From: Bacteroidota bacterium
GTDB lineage: Bacteria > Bacteroidota > Bacteroidia > Bacteroidales > UBA1556
Assembly (NCBI GenBank): GCA_003648395.1
Contig: QMPB01000158.1
Location: 1-8,604 of the forward strand
Length of the DNA: 8,604 nt
Direction of reading: 5' to 3'
Made by a program: the position numbers and the translations under genes. Positions 6,711 to 8,604 of this stretch are shown here, one piece after another (position 1 is the first letter of the stretch; each line of letters begins with the position of its first letter). The notes beneath the pieces are model-generated. The model did no database searches and had not been told where the DNA came from. It saw only the letters and a list, made by a program, of their open reading frames with translations.

Positions 6711-6747
6711 GATGTGATTTTATAAAATAATTAATACTTTTTGTTGC

Positions 6748-7374
6748 TTAATTATCCTCTTTTGGAACTAATTTAGCATCAAAGTTAATTCTAGTTTTGT
6801 TGATTGATTGAAGAATTTCATCCAATCCTTTTTTGTCAACTGCTGAGCTAATAACTATTGGAGGGAGCTCTTCCCATTGTTGTAAAAGATACTTTTTATA
6901 GAAGGCAATGTTTTTTGCCAGTTGATTCTTAGTGAGTTTGTCAGTTTTAGTAAATACAATGGTAAATGGTAACTGATTCATGCCATACTTCTCAAATAGC
7001 TCTGTATCAAGTTTTTGAGGTTTATGCCTTGAGTCCACTAATATGAATGTATTTATTAAATTCATTCTCTTAAAGAGGTAATCCATTATTAGCTTTTCCC
7101 AATTCTCACGTATAGATTTAGATATTTTGGCAAAACCATAGCCAGGTAAGTCAACAAGAAACCACTCATCATTAATTAAGAAATGATTTATTAATTGAGT
7201 TTTACCTGGTTTACCAGAAGTTTTTGCAAGTTTACTATGATTTGTAAGAGCATTAATCAATGAAGATTTACCAACATTTGATCTACCAATAAAGGCATAC
7301 TCAGGAATGTCCATTGGGGGACATTGCGATAATTTCGCACTACTTTTTGTAAATATTGCAGTCTTTATTTGCAT
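6748..7374 (-). CDS. engB: Ribosome-assembly GTP-binding protein EngB (YsxC/YihA)
   Basis: An essential-type small GTPase of the TrmE-Era-EngA-EngB-Septin class that assists maturation of the large ribosomal subunit. All G motifs are visible: G1 GRSNVGKS at 30-37, G2 threonine T59 within PGKTQ, G3 DLPGYG at 75-80, G4 TKTD at 142-145, and G5 SSA at 176-178. The 208-residue length is typical, and there is no extra domain. The FLVDLPGYGFAK stretch (72-83) is highly characteristic of EngB. It starts 14 bp after the glsB-like stop codon and ends 37 bp before rubrerythrin, all on the minus strand, which suggests co-transcription. The ATG at 7374 leaves about 29 residues before the P-loop, as is usual. 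Nothing appears broken or unusual. Confidence 0.96.
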   Translation of the reverse strand: MQIKTAIFTKSSAKLSQCPPMDIPEYAFIGRSNVGKSSLINALTNHSKLAKTSGKPGKTQLINHFLINDEWFLVDLPGYGFAKISKSIRENWEKLIMDYLFKRMNLINTFILVDSRHKPQKLDTELFEKYGMNQLPFTIVFTKTDKLTKNQLAKNIAFYKKYLLQQWEELPPIVISSAVDKKGLDEILQSINKTRINFDAKLVPKEDN

Positions 7375-7388
7375 GTTAGAAGTCTTTA

Positions 7389-8327
7389 TTAAATTCGTTC
7401 TTTAATAATATTATTTACATGCCTATCCTTCTTACGATCATAAATATCATTAATAGTTAAAAGGATTCCTGATTCTTCAACATCTCCAAAATTTGAATTA
7501 AGGGAAGTCCCAAAATACTTCATTGTAGAGCTTAAATTCATATATGCATTTATCATAGGAGGAATATTTTCTCCAAGATTTCTAATACTATGATTTAAGG
7601 TTTTGTAATTTATAAGATAATCATCAGTTGGAAACAACTTCTTAATTTCTTCGATTTTATCTGTTTTATAACCAAGTTTAAACAAAGGAGTAAGTAGATT
7701 ATCCTTATCTTCAAAGTGGTAATTTAAAAAGCAATGTAGAATATCATGTGCTTCTTTATTGAAGTTTGGATACATTGTAAATTTACCACCAAAATATTTC
7801 ATATGTGGCTGTTGAACAATTAACGCTCCAAGTCCATCCCATAGATTATCAAGTGAGTAAAGTCCTTTTCTAAGATTATAGTTTGGCTGGTAAAGTGGTT
7901 GCACAAAAGATCGTCCTAATTCTATTGTAAAAGGCAAATAATCTTTTTTGAATTCATCACTCATTTCAAAAAGGTGTGAAGTAGGAGTAGAAGGGTTATC
8001 GAAACCAGATTTTAGTATCTCATGTCCTTCAAGAAATCTATATCCACCTACAATCTCTTCTTGCTCAGGGTCCCATACCATAAGCTGCTTAAAAGGAATA
8101 TCAGAAGTGTCATATTTATCAATATCAAGCTCTTTACCTGTTCCTCCTCCTGCATCCCTAAAGCTGATCTCCCTTAGTCTACCAATTTCTTTTAGTGTAT
8201 TAGGAGCACTTATATGGTCAAAAATAAAAATTTCTTTATTTCCATTATTTGTCCTTCTAACAAAAGTATCATCATTTAACTCCTGCTTAATCAAATCTCT
8301 ACTTATTGCTTTAATGATGTTTGTCAT
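7389..8327 (-). CDS. glsB: GNAT-fold lipid N-acyltransferase, GlsB/OlsB-like
   Basis: Resembles the COG3176 'hemolysin'/OlsB acyltransferase group. In Bacteroides its GlsB member adds a 3-hydroxy fatty acid to the amino group of glycine, the first step of glycine-lipid synthesis; in other bacteria OlsB acts on ornithine. Seen in the sequence: LREISFRDAGGGTGKELDIDKYD (51-73), WDPEQEEIVGGYRFL (85-99), the family-type ELGRSFVQPLY (136-146), LWDGLGALI (162-170), GKFTMYPNF (181-189), and a C-terminal DVEESGILLTINDIYD (282-297). There is no signal peptide or membrane helix, which fits a cytoplasmic enzyme working at the inner face of the membrane. At 312 residues it is about the usual length. In Bacteroides glsB is next to the O-acyltransferase glsA; here the next gene is engB. 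A candidate promoter lies about 27 bp upstream. Family likely; the amino-acid acceptor (glycine versus ornithine or another) is inferred. Confidence 0.8.
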   Translation of the reverse strand: MTNIIKAISRDLIKQELNDDTFVRRTNNGNKEIFIFDHISAPNTLKEIGRLREISFRDAGGGTGKELDIDKYDTSDIPFKQLMVWDPEQEEIVGGYRFLEGHEILKSGFDNPSTPTSHLFEMSDEFKKDYLPFTIELGRSFVQPLYQPNYNLRKGLYSLDNLWDGLGALIVQQPHMKYFGGKFTMYPNFNKEAHDILHCFLNYHFEDKDNLLTPLFKLGYKTDKIEEIKKLFPTDDYLINYKTLNHSIRNLGENIPPMINAYMNLSSTMKYFGTSLNSNFGDVEESGILLTINDIYDRKKDRHVNNIIKERI

Positions 8328-8353
8328 AATTTATTATATGTTATGATGCTTCT

Positions 8354-8362
8354 GCAAAATTA
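8354..8362 (-). promoter_or_regulatory. Candidate Bacteroidota -7 box for the glsB-engB-rbr unit
   Basis: The minus strand reads TAATTTTGC, fitting the TAnnTTTG -7 consensus and identical to the nine bases before the M23 gene. It lies about 27 bp upstream of the glsB-like start codon, which predicts a leader of roughly 20-25 nt. No convincing -33 TTTG is visible at the expected spacing, so this rests on the -7 match and the position. Confidence 0.45.
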
Positions 8363-8439
8363 GCTATAATATTAGAATTTTACTATTGTTTTAAGCAAAA
8401 AAAATGGCTAGAGGAAAATGAGTTAATTAATCAATAATT

Positions 8440-8604
8440 TTATTCCACTTTCTTTTGGGCTTTAACTTCACTTTCCATTTGCGTAAGTCGTTCAACAACC
8501 TGTACATTAATATCCTGCATTTCTTTTACCTCTGTAGAATAGTATTTCAGACTAGTATTAAACTGCTCAGCTGTTATATTATGTTTCTTAAATACGTAAC
8601 TATA
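8440..8604 (-). CDS. C-terminal end of a DUF4296-type protein (cut by window edge)
   Basis: The minus-strand frame is open from base 8604 to a TAA at 8440-8442, giving 54 residues of a C-terminus; the start is outside the window. The segment YVFKKHNITAEQFNTSLKYY matches the pattern of DUF4296, a small Bacteroidota family, often lipoproteins of about 110-150 residues, in which a 'kyg-t-eqF-sSl-yY' block precedes a charged helix. The remainder is a charged helical tail ending AQKKVE. Function is unknown for the family. The last codon is 112 bp before the glsB-like start, and the glsB promoter candidate lies between them, so they need not be co-transcribed. The reading frame is well supported; the family name is recognised from this fragment only. 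Confidence 0.7.
   Translation of the reverse strand, partial: YSYVFKKHNITAEQFNTSLKYYSTEVKEMQDINVQVVERLTQMESEVKAQKKVE

Noticed and set aside
7948..8346. Plus-strand open frame (132 codons) opposite the glsB-like gene
   Set aside because: Ser/Leu-rich antisense shadow; the opposite strand carries conserved acyltransferase motifs, and it would run into the glsB promoter region.
1..8604. Defence system, mobile element, CRISPR array or biosynthetic cluster
   Set aside because: No transposase, integrase, spacer-repeat pattern, toxin-antitoxin pair or cluster of related enzymes was seen; the genes are recognisable core functions with uniform A+T-rich character.

Overview
The window looks like an ordinary chromosomal segment from an AT-rich anaerobic or microaerobic member of the Bacteroidota, most likely Bacteroidales. 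Four things point there: a GlsB-type lipid N-acyltransferase, a C69 dipeptidase of the Bacteroides PepD type, a C-terminal DUF4296 tail, and rubrerythrin. In addition, no gene start is preceded by a convincing Shine-Dalgarno sequence, and two genes are preceded by the same TAATTTTGC octamer-plus-C, which fits the Bacteroidota -7 box TAnnTTTG. G+C is roughly one third, judged by eye. I see no rRNA, tRNA, CRISPR array, phage gene or insertion sequence.

Layout. The plus-strand left part carries a secreted C69 dipeptidase (5' end cut by the window edge), a 30-nt perfect palindrome, a UbiA-family prenyltransferase and a monofunctional aspartate kinase. This block converges on a minus-strand block. 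Reading leftward from the right edge, that block has: the tail of a DUF4296 protein (cut by the window edge); the GNAT/OlsB-GlsB acyltransferase; the ribosome-assembly GTPase EngB; rubrerythrin; then, after a 197-bp spacer with a strong inverted repeat, uridine kinase; and, after a 357-bp non-coding gap, a membrane-anchored M23 peptidase.

How the genes relate. glsB-engB-rbr are 14 and 37 bp apart and probably form one transcript from a promoter just upstream of glsB. udk and the M23 gene look like separate units. The products are mostly housekeeping: peptide turnover, isoprenoid-quinone synthesis, the aspartate-family amino-acid pathway, cell-wall remodelling, pyrimidine salvage, peroxide defence, ribosome assembly and membrane amino-lipid synthesis. 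I see no shared pathway and no new multi-gene system. The most useful leads are non-coding: the 19-bp inverted repeat with a competing alternative stem before udk, the palindrome 15 bp before the prenyltransferase start, and possible folded sequence in the 357-bp gap. The main protein lead is an unusual nucleobase-site sequence in the uridine kinase.
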